NCBI GenBank assembly: GCA_905182985.1
Contig: CAJJDN010000011.1
Span: forward strand, 186,001-250,000
DNA: 64,000 nucleotides
Source: Paramecium sonneborni
Lineage: Eukaryota; Ciliophora; Oligohymenophorea; Peniculida; Parameciidae
Direction of reading: 5' to 3'
The position numbers and the translations under genes are program-made. This document shows positions 25,401-37,625 of this stretch, one piece after another. Numbering within the stretch: the stretch's first letter is position 1; every line of letters begins with the position of its first letter. Under the pieces are notes generated by a model. The model was not told where the DNA came from. It saw only the letters and a program-made list of their open reading frames with translations, and made no database searches.

Positions 25401-28400
25401 ATAGGGCTAGTACACCAAAAGATACAACCTTGTCAGTTGCTTTAGGTACTGATTCATATGAATTTCAAACCTTAAAATTAAAAGAAGAACTCCCATTTAC
25501 ATAATTGGAAGGAAGATGGCACTATATTTATTTTGGATATAAGAGACATGCTAATAAAGGATTAGCTAAAGGATATGTATAATTTGGAGTTGATGCCGAG
25601 GTAGAAGAAGTTAATTTCGATATTTATCATGATTTCTTACTTGAATATGTTGAATTTATTGTAGGTAAGACTGCTGCTCCATTATTTAATGGAGAAATGG
25701 CCAGAATTACATTTTCATTTGGACCTGGTTCTTTTATTCCTACAACTGATACTTTAAAGCTTTTTACTTAGAATACTCTTCCAGAAAAAGCTTTTATTCA
25801 TCCAGTTTCAAGGTAAACTTTACAATTAGTTGGAGCACCTCGATAACTTAAAGAAGAACCTATTTAATTTGAATTCGAAAAGTATTAAGGCGCAGAAGAA
25901 TATGCTTTGTCAGGTTGGGTTAAATGGAATGGACCACTTGTTACTGGTAAAGTAGCTCATCTTATTACTATGGCTTAAAAAAGATTAAATGATTTAGATG
26001 GTAAAAACGAGGAAACTTTACAAATTACCAGAGGAGATTAGGCTTTTAATTTTATTACTTATAATCAAAATAAAGAGGAATATAAATTAGTTTCTCATGA
26101 TGAATCATATGGAGAATATTCTGATCAATGGACATATATTTATTATGGATTCTCCTAATAATTAAGAAAAACATATGGATTTTTAAAATATACTTTTACA
26201 GAAAGTGAATTTAGACAAGAAGAGGTTAATCATTTTTATTTAGCAGTCTTTTCTGTCCTTATTTAAGAGAAATAATAATTTACATAATTTATAGGTTAGA
26301 TTAAAACTTGGGTTATAAATGTTGGAGATGGTGCCTTTAGAGAAGGAGGTTTTGATGAAAATGAAAATGTTAAAGTCCATTTTGGATTCATTAGTGGAAC
26401 TGACCATATTAAATTGTAATAAGCCGGATAAGAAGCTCATCATGAAGAAACTATATTAGAATGTTCATCTCAAAATAAAGAAGTTCCTTTATAAATTGAA
26501 TTTTAATAAAGTGATAAATTGCATCTACATGGAGTTAGTGAATATGGGTATGGATATTGGGTCAAATTTTAATACTTTGCAAATAAAAATACAATCTATA
26601 GTAGACCACCACTTATGGGATTAAGTAGATTGACTACAAATAAAGATTATAAAGATTTTGATGCTCCAGGAGATAGAGTGCTTTTAGTATTGCTAGGAAA
26701 ATCTTCTTATCATTTTGGAACATATGATGTAATTACTAAATCAAATAATGTTGCTGGAGACATTCCTTATTAAATTGAATCAGAGAGTGAATGGACTTAT
26801 GTTTATTTCAGTTTTAAGAGAATCTCATAAACTCAAGGACATGCAATGGGGTTCACTCATTATAAAGAAACAACTTCAGGAATTTAAATGGATGTTATGC
26901 ATTCATTATTAAATGATTATTTGTAATTGATAGTAGGTAATGCAGGAAAGTATTACGCATCATTCAATGGATAAATAACAACAATTCGTTTCAATTTGGG
27001 ACCAGGATCTTATATTGACACAAAATAGGGTTTATTATAGAGAATTAAGAATAAGGATACAATTCCAGATACTTTATAAATTACAAAAAAGTTTGATGTT
27101 TTGATTGGCAAACATGATGTGACTAAAATAGAAGAAGAACAACATATTACTCATGTAAATGAAGAGGCTAGAGAATACAGTGTTTAATTGTGGTTTAGAT
27201 GGTTCAAATAATCAGTTAAAACATAGCAATTAATATATAGATTCACTTCAACAAATCCTGATAGCCTTGGAGATGCACAAAAGATAGGAGATAGAACTTT
27301 GGCTCTATTTCATACAGATGGTATAGAATTTAGCAGTTATAGTTTAAATCCATTTTCTTTATCAAATTCATATGAGGCAAAAATTCCATCATAATAATTG
27401 GAAGTATGGACATTTGTGTATTTTGGATATTCAAAACATCATTAAAAAATTAGTTATTATTTATTAGCTGATGATGATGAACACAAAGGATTAGAGGCAG
27501 CATTACATGCAGTTTCATCAAATTATTGGTTATTTTTGACAAAAGATGCTTTGATAAAACCATTTGATAGTAGATTAGCTTAAGTTATTTTAAATATTGG
27601 AGATGGTAGCTATAGAGAAGATAATTTTAATACACTTTAAGTTTATTTGGCAGCACCAAAATTGTTTAGTTCAGATAGTAAATTTGATTGGGAAGCAGAT
27701 GATACAATAACACTAGTATCAAGTGATCCTGAAAAGTGGGGATCAAAAATTACATTTGCAGAACCAGAGAGAAAAATAGAAAGTGTTCAAGAATATTCAG
27801 TTGGATTATGGGCAAGATATTTATAAGCTTGGCCTTAAAGATAATGGCATAAACCTATCGAAATGCAAATTTTCAGACTCACTTATAATGATGAAAGAGA
27901 AAGTGGAAAAATTGCTGTAGGAGACAGAATTTTAAGTTCTTTTATAGTATCAGAAAACTATTTGTTTGGAACATATGATTTAAATGACGATGCTCCAAAT
28001 GAAATTAGTACAATACCTTATTCTTATTTGGAAGGTAAATGGCATTACATTTATGTTGGTTATAAAAGATAATTGTAATAAGCAAATTATTTTGTTTTTG
28101 ATGGACAAGATATTAAACACGCTACAAATGATAAATTATTGCATAAACCTCTTGGTGATTATGTTCATCTGATTTTTGGAGGAGAAAAAGATGTATTTCC
28201 ATTCTAAGGATTATTGACAGAAGTAGCTGCTCATTTTGGAGTTGGATCATTTATAAATAATGGAGAAGAATTATTAAAATCAATAGAAACTAGTTTTGCA
28301 TTACCTTAAGAATTAACAGTAGATTATATTCACAAATAAAAACATGGTTAATAATAATTGATTGGAGAAGGGGATAATAATGAAGGTACTGAAAGTACTG

Positions 28401-30333
28401 GAGATACTTGGAGTGGAGTAGGTGAATATGCTATATCTGGATGGTTTAAGATTTCAGAAACTTAGATCAAAAAAGATGGAGAGATTAACTCACCTTGTTA
28501 AATTCTATTTAGAATTACAAATAATGATAAAGAAAATTTAAATGATCGTAAAGTATAAGGAGATAGAGCCTTATATGCTTAGATATGTACAAGTGACACA
28601 ATTAAATTGAGCACTTATACAATTAAGGGACTAAAGGATTGGAATGAAGCAAAATTTTTAGAGGAAAAAGTTGAATTAACAGTCTCTAAAAGGGCTTGGT
28701 CTTATATCTATATGGCTTATAATGAAGATATTGGTGAAGTTCATACATTGTTACATCTGTTTGCAGAAGATAAACCAGTCATTTTTAAGGGAGTTTAACA
28801 TTTTGTTCCTCATTTTATTGGTATTTATGTTGGAAAGGATCCTCATTCAAGAAAGTTCTAAGGGGAACTTTAAAAGTGGGTTGCTTAATATGGATAAGGA
28901 GCTTTTATAGATGTTTTAAAGAAAGGATATGAAGATAATTTACCTAATTATAGACATATTTAAATTAATTAAAAATATTTATGGTATGAAAAATAAGAAA
29001 GAGTAATATAAAGTCCTGAAAAAGTAGAGGTTACCTTTACATAAGAAACAGAATCAGTTGATGAATATGCTATTGGTGTTTGGACAAGATGGCTTATTGC
29101 ATTTCCTAATACTTTGACTGAAAGAGCAGATGTTCATACTATTTTTAGATTCTCAAATACAAAATAATATTAAGATAAGAGTGAATTAGGAAATAGAATA
29201 TTGGCAGCATTCCTTACAAAAGGTAATTATGAATTCAGTACATATGATTCCTCTAAACCAACTAATGCTGTTGATGGTTAATTACCATATGAAAGCATTG
29301 AAGGACAATGGACTTATGTTTATACAGCTTATAAAAATAAATAATTTTATGGAATGATATTGTTTAAAGAACAACAAAAAGCAGTTCATCTGACCTTAGA
29401 TGTTACTCATTAAGTACTTACTGGATATGCACATTTTGTTTTAGGAGTAAGTGAATTTGGTTATAAAGCATTTCATGGCTGGTATTTCGATCCAAGAATT
29501 TTCTTAGGTTCTGGTAGCTTTATTAATGATTCTCAAAAAGTTGTTGAAATGATACACAAATTACATCGTAAATTACCAGTATCTCCTTAATAAGCTGAAG
29601 ATTTTAAATGGCCTGTATCTATGATGGATACAACAAATTGGGAAGACATGGATACAAAAAAAGATAAACTCAATTATCAATTCACTGATAAAGCTTAAGT
29701 TGAATCATATAGTTTTGGATTTTGGTATCAAAATGCTGTTTTATTACCTGAAATGGAAAATGATTATAGAGGTTTAATTAGATTGACTACTAATGGTCCT
29801 GATATTGCTTCAGATGAAAAATTCATAGGAGATCGTACTCTAGCTGTTTTTACAAAGACTGATTAATTATTAGCAAGTACATATACTATAAAAGATCCTT
29901 CTTTCGAACCAGTTTCTCATACATTTGATTTAAAAAAACATTAATGGACATTTGTTTACTTTGGATATGAGAAAGGTCATGCTAGAGCATATATTTTATA
30001 ACCTGAAGGACCTCAAGAAAAAGTTTTGTTAGTTCAACATATAATTCCTAATGAATTCAATCTTCATATTATTAATGATATTGGCCATCCTGCATTTTGG
30101 GTATAATAAATAATAAATTTCTAGGGTAAAATCTATGGATTAAAAGTGAACTTTGGAGAAGGAAGTTATCTTGAAAATCCCTTAGAACTTATAGATAGAT
30201 GGCCATATGATCCAAAATAACACAAAGATATTGACAAATAAGGATAAAAGGCATTATGTACATTTTTTTAAATAATTTAGCTATTAACTCTGCTAAAGTT
30301 TCTAAGTAGAAATCAGAAGAATTCAAAGAATGA
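22467..30333 (+). CDS. Secreted protein with ten LamG/concanavalin-like modules
   Basis: The start MKKTFITLMLLMVVVIS is a classic cleavable signal peptide, so the product is secreted or on the surface. Four introns (22, 19, 24, 23 nt) give 2,592 residues with exact frame; TGA is at 30331. After ~150 residues of predicted helix and a long acidic Glu/Gln-rich linker come ten modules of about 210 residues, starting near 23946, 24586, 25255, 25900, 26536, 27173, 27794, 28422, 29062 and 29704. Each shows EYxxGxWxRW, then GDRxLAxF, FxTYD, LExxWxYxYFGY, LxVGG and FNGxxxxxxFxxGxGSF. That order resembles LamG/concanavalin-A-like beta-sandwich domains, which often bind glycans. Family and ligand are inference. 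The tail is hydrophilic, with no membrane anchor seen. Confidence 0.82.
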
Positions 30334-30388
30334 GCTTATAAATAACTAATAAAATAATTAAATTTAATTAATAATTACGTGTTTAATA

Positions 30389-33095
30389 ATGGAAGAACGT
30401 CGATTGCCACCTCATTTAAGAAGAACTCAGTAGTAATAGCCAATCAATCGAGAACCTGAATAGCCTGTGTAATAAGCTCCTGTGTAACAAAGATAAGCAA
30501 ATCCATACTAATAACCATAACATGAAAAACATTAATAATAATAATATTTAGGTCAATAACAATAACAATAACCTTAATAATAATAGTATCACCCATAATA
30601 AAATATTACACAACAATAGGAATAGCGAAAACCACCAAAAATAGATGTTGATCAAATTCCAAGACCATATATAAAGTCAGAAGAATCTCTAATGTACTAA
30701 TAGTAACGATAAATATTTATAAGAGGTTCTCCACAGGTCCAGCACCATTATATCATCCTCCATCAGTACATTAATTTTATTAGACATTTGATGAAGGAAA
30801 TTGTGGACCAAGATATATGAGAAGTTCAGTTTATGCAATAGGAAATGAACCATCTATTTTATAATAAACAGAGATTCCATTTGGAATTGTTGTACAACCT
30901 TTAATGGAACCATCTGTTTTTGAATCAGAAATACCATAAGTAGAATTTACAAATGAACCTTTGCGTTGTTAGAGATGTAAGGCTTATGTCAGTCCTTACT
31001 TTTAATTTGGTTAAGGAGGCAATATTTATATTTGCAATATTTGTAAAATGAAGAATACAGTACCACCTGATTATTATTGTGTTTTGGGTTAAGGAAATTA
31101 AAGAGGCGATAAATATTAGAGAGATGAATTAAATAAAGGTTGTTATGAAATAATAGCTCCAACTAGTTATATAAAAAAAGAAATCAAAAATACTTTGATA
31201 TTATTTTGTATAGAGTTGACTTAAATATCAGTAGCAAAAGGTATATATAGTTAAGTGATTTCTTCACTTTAATCAATATTGGATACAATTCCATATCCAA
31301 ATAAAACTGATATTGCATTTATTACTTTTGATTCTAAAATTTAATTTTATAATTTACCTCAAAATTTAACAGGAGAACCTTAAATAATTGTAGTAAGTGA
31401 AATAGATGAAGTAAATGTACCACTTCCACCAGAAAAACTATTTTTGAATATTGAAAATGATAGGGATAAAATTGATTATATGTTAGAAAAATTAGCTAAA
31501 TTTGGGGAAACTATTACTCAATAAGCTAATTAACTTGTTTCAGTTGGAACAGTATTATCAAATGCAGTTCAATTAATGTAACCAAGAAGTGGACGTATTT
31601 TGTATTTTGGATGTTCTGCTCCTAGATATGGAATAGGAAAAATAACATAAAAACCAACTGATACTAAATTATTTGGTACAGATTAAGAAAAGCTTTTTTA
31701 TTAGCCTTCAGATCAAGCATATGTGAAATTAGGACAAACATGTCTCAAAAATCACATATCAGTTGATTTATTTATTGCTAATGATGAAAATTTTGAATTA
31801 GCTACTGTTTCCCCTGTTTCTAATATTACTGGAGGAAGTATTTATTTTTATCCTCATTATAATTAATAAATTAATGGAACTGAACTTCATTATTCATTAT
31901 ATAGAAATCTCACTAGAGCTTATGCTTATGATCTTATTATGACTGTAAGAACCTCTCCAGGAATTATATTATTTGATTATTATACAGGAAGTGGAAAAAT
32001 ATCAGTCAGAGATTTAGAATTATCTTCTTTAAATTCAGATCAATCAATTGCAATTATGCTTAAGTAAGAAGAAAAAATACTAGATCCTGAAGCACATATT
32101 TAATATGCTTTATTGTATACTAATTAATAAGGATAAAGAGTTATAAGAGTTTTTAATTTACAATTATAAGTTGTTAATAAAAACAGTGGAAATAATGCAT
32201 GGCATAATATTTTTAAAACAGGAGATGTGGATTGTATTGCTACTTTGCTAAGTAGAAAAAATCTACCAAACATTATGGTTTAATAAATTAAATTAATTAG
32301 ATAAAGTCTATTTGAATCTATTGTAAATATTTTACATGCTTATCGAAAATATGTATCATCTATATTTTATCTAGTGTTCCAGTAATAGTCCATCAGGATA
32401 GTTGATTTTACCAGAAGCTATCAAAATCTTACCACTCTACATATAAACATTATCAAAACGTGATATACTTAAATAAGGAAATGTTAGAATAGATAATAGA
32501 ATTTTCGAAATTCATTTAGTTTTGACTCAATCTATGCATTTTCTTAATAATTTCTTTTATCCAAAATTATTCCCTATTCATGATATTAATTCTTAACTTG
32601 TGTCTGATAAATATTAAGTAGGCAGTATCACTGAAGAAGAAAAGACTGTATTACCTCATAATATTGCTACAACAATAGATAAAATTAAATCAGATGGAAT
32701 TTATATCCTCGATACAAGCTAATTTATATATATATATGTAGGATAGAATGTTAATCCCTCACTATTAAACAATGTAACATAATTATTTACTTTTTAGCTT
32801 TTTGGAGTTAACTCTTTTGCAGAATTAAACTCAATAGAATTATTTACCAAATTAAACACTGATTATAGCGGCAAAGTATAAAATATAATTGAGTCTTTAT
32901 AATAATTCAGAGGTGGAACATATGTTCCAGTTAGAGTAATTCGATAGAAGTAAGAAAATATAAAATATCTATAGTTCTCCATAAGCTGCCTTAGTACAAT
33001 CTAAATTAGTAGAAGATGAATAATAACTTGAAAAATCATATGCTGATTATCTTTGTGAATTGCATGGAGCCATCTAAAATAAAGGAGGTGTGTGA
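30389..33095 (+). CDS. SEC24: SEC24, COPII coat cargo-adaptor subunit
   Basis: SEC24 pairs with SEC23 in the inner COPII coat and selects cargo at ER exit sites. Introns of 23, 22 and 25 nt give 878 residues exactly. The first ~100 residues are Gln/Pro-rich and disordered, as is usual. CGPRYMRSSVYAI precedes the zinc finger (RCQRCKAYVSPY, then CNICKMKNTVP, Cys pairs at about 30967-30978 and 31032-31043). The trunk domain follows (FCIELTQISVAKGIY, YPNKTDIAFITFDSKIQFY, SGRILYFGCSAPRYG). Next come the beta-sandwich, helical and gelsolin-like parts (SDGIYILDTSQFIYIYVGQN). It ends GAIQNKGGV, TGA at 33093. The start is 55 bp after the LamG-like gene, same strand. Confidence 0.93.
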
Positions 33096-33151
33096 AATAA
33101 TTTTAATATTCAATAAAAAATAAATTTTTATTTAATATTTTATCATTTTTC

Positions 33152-33566
33152 TCACTATTAATATTCTTCTTAAATAAGGAAACTTTCTGTGGATTAAATA
33201 TCTTTTAATTGTATTATAGAATATTAGGTGTCCTAAATTATTTATTGCGTCTAATTTTTTCATCAATATTTTGAGAACTAATATTTTATTTAAATATTAT
33301 TCTAATGATTCTAAGAATTAGTTTGTTGATTTTACGCATTTCTTAATTTCTAGTTGTGCAGCTGTAATAATAGAGGATTGTAATTCATTCTTATTCTAGA
33401 TGTTATCATCAATCTATTTTTTGAGATTTTGAATTTATTCTAGCATTTAAATTTACTAAGAGATTGATATAGGTTTTAAATTATCATTTCTTAAAAGGAA
33501 ATTTGTAGTAGTAAAAATACCTAAAATTTCTTATCTCCTTTAATAGTATTTTTTTAATTTATTCAT
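33152..33566 (-). CDS. Coiled-coil protein, C-terminal part (preceded by in-frame TGA)
   Basis: From ATG 33566 (MNKLKKYYQRRQEILGIF), splicing a 28-nt intron that begins GTT rather than GTA gives 128 residues ending LIQEEYQQ, TGA at 33152. The middle (SISQQIQMLEQIQNLKKQID, QLEIKKCVKSTNQFLESLEQ) has strong coiled-coil character. Directly upstream, in the same frame and with no gap, a TGA separates it from a longer coding-like frame (33570 to about 33960). So this may be the end of one larger gene that is interrupted, rather than a separate gene. It is convergent with SEC24, 56 bp away. Confidence 0.5.
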
Positions 33567-33569
33567 TCA

Positions 33570-33960
33570 ACTATCATTTTCTTATTATAGTAGTTACTAT
33601 AATTCTAATGTACATTGAATCAATTTTTTAAGAAATAATTAATTTATGTTGAAATAATCATCACCAGACAAAATTATTGAAATGATTTTTCTAAATATAT
33701 CTAATTCATTTAATTAGTTTACATTTTATTCAAATAAAAAAACTTGTGCTTTGTCTAATTAAAATGATTTATCACAAATAAAAAAAGAACTTTAACAAAA
33801 TTATGAATTTTACAAATCATGAATCACCTTTTTGAAAAGCTAGTCATGTTCATTAAATTTTATACTCTTGTAAAGCAAAATTAAAAGATTAATGTGTGAG
33901 AAATCAAAAGACAATATTTTTAATTACAATCCAGTTTGTTTATGTTTATGATTAAAATTG
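33570..33960 (-). pseudogene. Upstream half of the interrupted coiled-coil gene
   Basis: The frame upstream of the TGA at 33567-33569 is coding-like: LFKKVIHDLQNSQFCQSSF, LDKAQVFLFEQNVNQLNELD and NINQLFLKKLIQCTLELQQL. A 26-nt GTA...TAG intron at 33840-33865 fits. Before it lies a Cys/His-containing exon (DCNQKYCLLISH) whose start codon I cannot place, so the 5' end is approximate. Cys/His before a long coiled coil resembles B-box proteins, but this is weak. The gene is intact only if the TGA is a sequencing error, is read through, or is removed by splicing I cannot see. Confidence 0.35.
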
Positions 33961-34073
33961 AATTACTAAAAATAGTAAATGTTTTGTATATGAAAATTAT
34001 ATTCGATGCATAATATTATAGTGTAACTTATGGAAAATATAAATATATATATATATTAAGTTAATTTTATAAA

Positions 34074-36518
34074 ATGATGAGGCCTAAAGAATCAGATGTA
34101 TATAAGAGAATTCGTTTATTGGGTTAAGGATCTTTTGGAAAAGCATATCTATGTGAATCTTTGAAAGACAATTCGTTGTGTGTAATAAAGCAAATGGATA
34201 TGAGATATTTAAGTGAGGAAGAGAAAAAAGTATTTGAGAATTTAAAGAATATATAGGAAACATATTAAGAGTTCAGAATAATGGCTTAATTAAAGCATCC
34301 AAACATAATAAATTTTAGAGAAGTATATAAAACTGTGAAAGGGAAACTATGTATAGTAATGGATTATGCAGAAGGTAAAAATAAAAATTAAATGATTCAA
34401 AATAGGAGGTGATCTAGCTTAAGCTATAAAAAATAATGAAGGCTATATTCCTGAATCAAGAATATTAGATTGGTTTACTTAAATGTGTTTAGCAATTAAA
34501 CATTGTCATGATCGTAAAATCATTCACAGAGATGTTAAAACTTAAAACATGTTCCTTACAAAGGACATGAGAATAAGATTGGGAGATTTTGGAATTGCCA
34601 GATTATTGGATAACACACGTGATAAAGCTCATACAATGGTTGGTACACCATATTACTTGGCTCCAGAATTATTAGAAAATAAACCATATAGTTTTAAAGG
34701 AGATGTATGGTCTTTAGGAGTTATATTATATGAAGTATATAACATTATAAATCTTAGATGTGTGCTAAGACTCCTCCTTTTAATGCAGACTCATTAGCAT
34801 CATTAGCATTAAAAATTGTACGTGGACAATATTAAGCTATTTCCAATAACTATTCACCACAATTAAGAACGTATATCTACTTCATAATTAATCAAAGATA
34901 GCCTTGTGAATTAACTTCTCACTGTCAATCCTGAAAAAAGACCTGATGTACATTCTATATTAAAAATGCCTATTATTACAAATAGAATAAAGAATTTTCT
35001 ATCTGAAACTATGAAGAGAAATGAATTTGATCATACTATTTTACACAATTAATAGATTCAATTAATTGATACTACTATTCCATTAATTGATGATTAAGAT
35101 CCTAAAATAGATTAAGGAGAATAAACTCCAAAAAATAAAAATTAAATACAACAATAATTACCAGGTATCAAGAGTCCACCTATCGGCTAATAGAAATAAA
35201 GAAGAAATAGTGATCTTAAAAAATTACCAGAAATTAAACTTCCGAAACCTGAAAGACCTCCTATTTCAAGGTAATAAACAAGTCGATAATAATTACATTA
35301 ATTGCCTAGTTAACGTATTTAGCCATCTACACCTGATTTAGCAATTGGATAAAAATAAAAAAAGTCAAGATTTATAACTAAAGAAAGTCCTGATTCATTT
35401 TAAGGTTCAGATTAAATTTTAGAAGAAGCAACAAAAAATAGTGAATAAGAAAGTCCTAAGTTTTTTTAAAATATTTTAGATAAACCCCATATTAAAAATT
35501 TTAAAGGATTATCTAAATTAGATTAGATTTAAAAAATTAAATAAGGATTAAAATCAGAAGATGAAGCTAAAAAACCAGTATATAGAGTTCATGCTTAACC
35601 TAAATTGTTAGAATAATTTATTAAAAGATAGAGAGAAAGAAAAGTTTCTGAAGAAATTATAACTACTCAATAAAAATAAGATTCCTATTAATGTTAATAA
35701 TAATAATAATAATAATTAGAAAAAATTTCAGAAACTCCAGAATAAAAATTTTTAGATAAAACTACTTTAAGTGATTTTTAAAATTCAGAAGAATGTTAAT
35801 AAATTTAAAACAATTAATAAACAGTTGAAACTGCAGCATTTGATTTCTAACCTTAATTCTAATTTTAGGTTTTTGATGTTACTTAAAAAAAACCCACAAA
35901 ATAAACTAAACCAACTAATTCAAAAACCGATGAAGAAAAAAATAAAAAAAAAATTTATAAAATAATATATAAGGATCCATTTTAAAAAAAAGCTTAAAAT
36001 ATATAAAAAAGAAATAGTGAAGAGGATATGAAAGAGATGATAAATGAATTAAAAAATGTGCTTGTAAAATTTATTTTATAATTTTTTAGTCAGAATAACC
36101 TAAAAAAATTGAAGAGCCTTTATAGTAAGAGTAAAATGATTCAGAGAACTCAAGAATTTATTCAGAAGATTCAAGTGAAGATTTTAGAGAAAATGCTGAT
36201 ACCTTACCTCCTAAGACCTAAATTAATACTTGGATGAAAGGTAATTCATAATAAATATTAAATGTAAACACTTCTAAATCATAACCTGAACCTCGTTAAG
36301 TTAATCAGAGTGGTTCAAAGATATTAAAAGATAAACTCATAACAAAATTAGGATCACATTTTGAATAATTATATAAATTAGCTAAGCTATGTTCTCATTA
36401 AAAAGATTTAGGGAGGTAGGATATAAAACAGGCTATTTTGGATAATCTTGATTTGGATGAAAATAAGGCAGATACATGTGCTACATTGTTAGTAACATTA
36501 GCAACTATAGGTTACTGA
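34074..36518 (+). CDS. NEK (NIMA-related) protein kinase
   Basis: A Ser/Thr kinase of the NEK family, which in ciliates is expanded and controls ciliary length and the cell cycle. Introns of 31, 23, 31 and 26 nt give 777 residues exactly. The N-terminal kinase domain has the glycine loop LLGQGSFGKAY, lysine in [35 protein letters not shown] and [14 protein letters not shown]-typical [20 protein letters not shown] and SILKMPII follow. All catalytic residues are present. The ~500-residue tail is low-complexity (Gln, Lys, Pro, Ser) with likely coiled-coil and regulatory segments. It ends with a small conserved-looking helix region ([17 protein letters not shown]) before TGA at 36516. Confidence 0.92.
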
Positions 36519-36559
36519 TTTTGATGTTTTCTAAAAATCTTATCATAACTATTACATTT

Positions 36560-36867
36560 AACTAATTTTTTATTTCAATCTTAAAAACTTTAAATTATAT
36601 ATTGGAGTAGTTAATTAGATTTCTGCTAAAAATTTCTTAATTAAATCTATTTTCTAATAGTTTAGTAAAAAGATTAATATGATCTACTCTTTTACAGAAT
36701 TTTCTTTAATTTTTCTACTTTAAAATTCTTAAATTCATCTAAATTGTTTTTGTATTTAAACTATTAATTTACTCAATAATTATATTTTTATTTATATTTT
36801 TTTTGAACATCTCATATTTAGCTTCGATTATATATGATCTATAATTTCTTATCAACCATTTAATCAT
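36560..36867 (-). CDS. Possible small basic protein, low support
   Basis: A minus-strand frame from ATG 36867 (MIKWLIRNYRSYIIEAKYEM) is coding-like for about 100 residues, including INSLNTKTIQMNLRILKQKN and LFTKLLENRFNQEIFSRN. A clean 25-nt GTA...TAG intron candidate lies near 36536-36560, but no convincing stop is found before the frame runs into the convergent NEK gene. It is either a gene whose end I cannot place, a relic, or a chance frame. The rest of 36519-37059 is A/T-rich without other features. Confidence 0.3.
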
Positions 36868-37059
36868 ATTTTAGTTTATCAAGGAAGTTATTATTTTTTC
36901 TAAAAATAAGTTTGATAATGAAATAGAATTATAAGAAGTAAAAGAAAAGAAATACTTTTGATATCTATTTATAGATAATATTTTATACTATTTATTTCTG
37001 ATTAAAATCTTTATACATTAATCAAAATTGATAATATTCTTATTTTGATATTTTAAAAA

Positions 37060-37608
37060 ATGTAAAAATATGTGAAATTCTTTAAAATTTCTTAGTAATT
37101 AAAGTTTGTCAAGAGAAAAGGATGGACAAGATTCCCATTAATAAAATAAGTTGAATCTGTAGCTGATCATAGCTGGATGATTTAAGTGATAGCTTTATCT
37201 TTACCCACAAATGAATTAAATAAAGATAAGTGTATAAAGATTGCTTTATTACATGATTTGGCAGAAGTGATTGTAGGAGACATAATTCCTAGTGAGAATA
37301 TGCCAGTACAAGTTAAGAAATAGAAAGAGGATGATGCAATGAGAATGATGATCTAAGATTTGGATGAAGAGATAAAATAAGAATTGTATAATATTCATAA
37401 AGAATATGAGAATGGAGAGAGCATAGAAGCTGAAGTTGTGAGGGAATTAGATAAATTAGAAATGTTATTTCAAGCATTTGATTATGAATAGAAGTTTAAA
37501 GTTAGATTGGATGAATTTTATACATGTGAGACTAGAATTAAGACTAAATATGTTAGACCATTATTGGATGAGTTACTTAAACAGAGAGAAGAATTCTTAT
37601 CGTAATGA
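37060..37608 (+). CDS. HDDC2: HD-domain 5'-deoxynucleotidase, HDDC2 type
   Basis: HDDC2/YfbR-type proteins are metal-dependent HD-domain hydrolases that dephosphorylate deoxynucleoside 5'-monophosphates. The intronless 182-residue frame starts MQKYVKFFKISQQLKFVK, continues with KGWTRFPLIKQVESVADHSW (first His), then IALLHDLAEVIVGDI (the HD pair and following E...GD) and VVRELDKLEMLFQAFDYE (distal Asp). The spacing and total length fit the family. It ends EFLSQ, TGA at 37606. The CFAP53 gene starts 17 bp downstream on the same strand. Confidence 0.92.
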
Positions 37609-37625
37609 ATATTATTAATTTAAAT

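Noticed and set aside
33152..33566. Selenocysteine at the in-frame TGA upstream of this frame
   Set aside because: The context is a coiled coil with no redox motif, and no SECIS-like hairpin was noticed nearby. Error, decay or separate genes are simpler.
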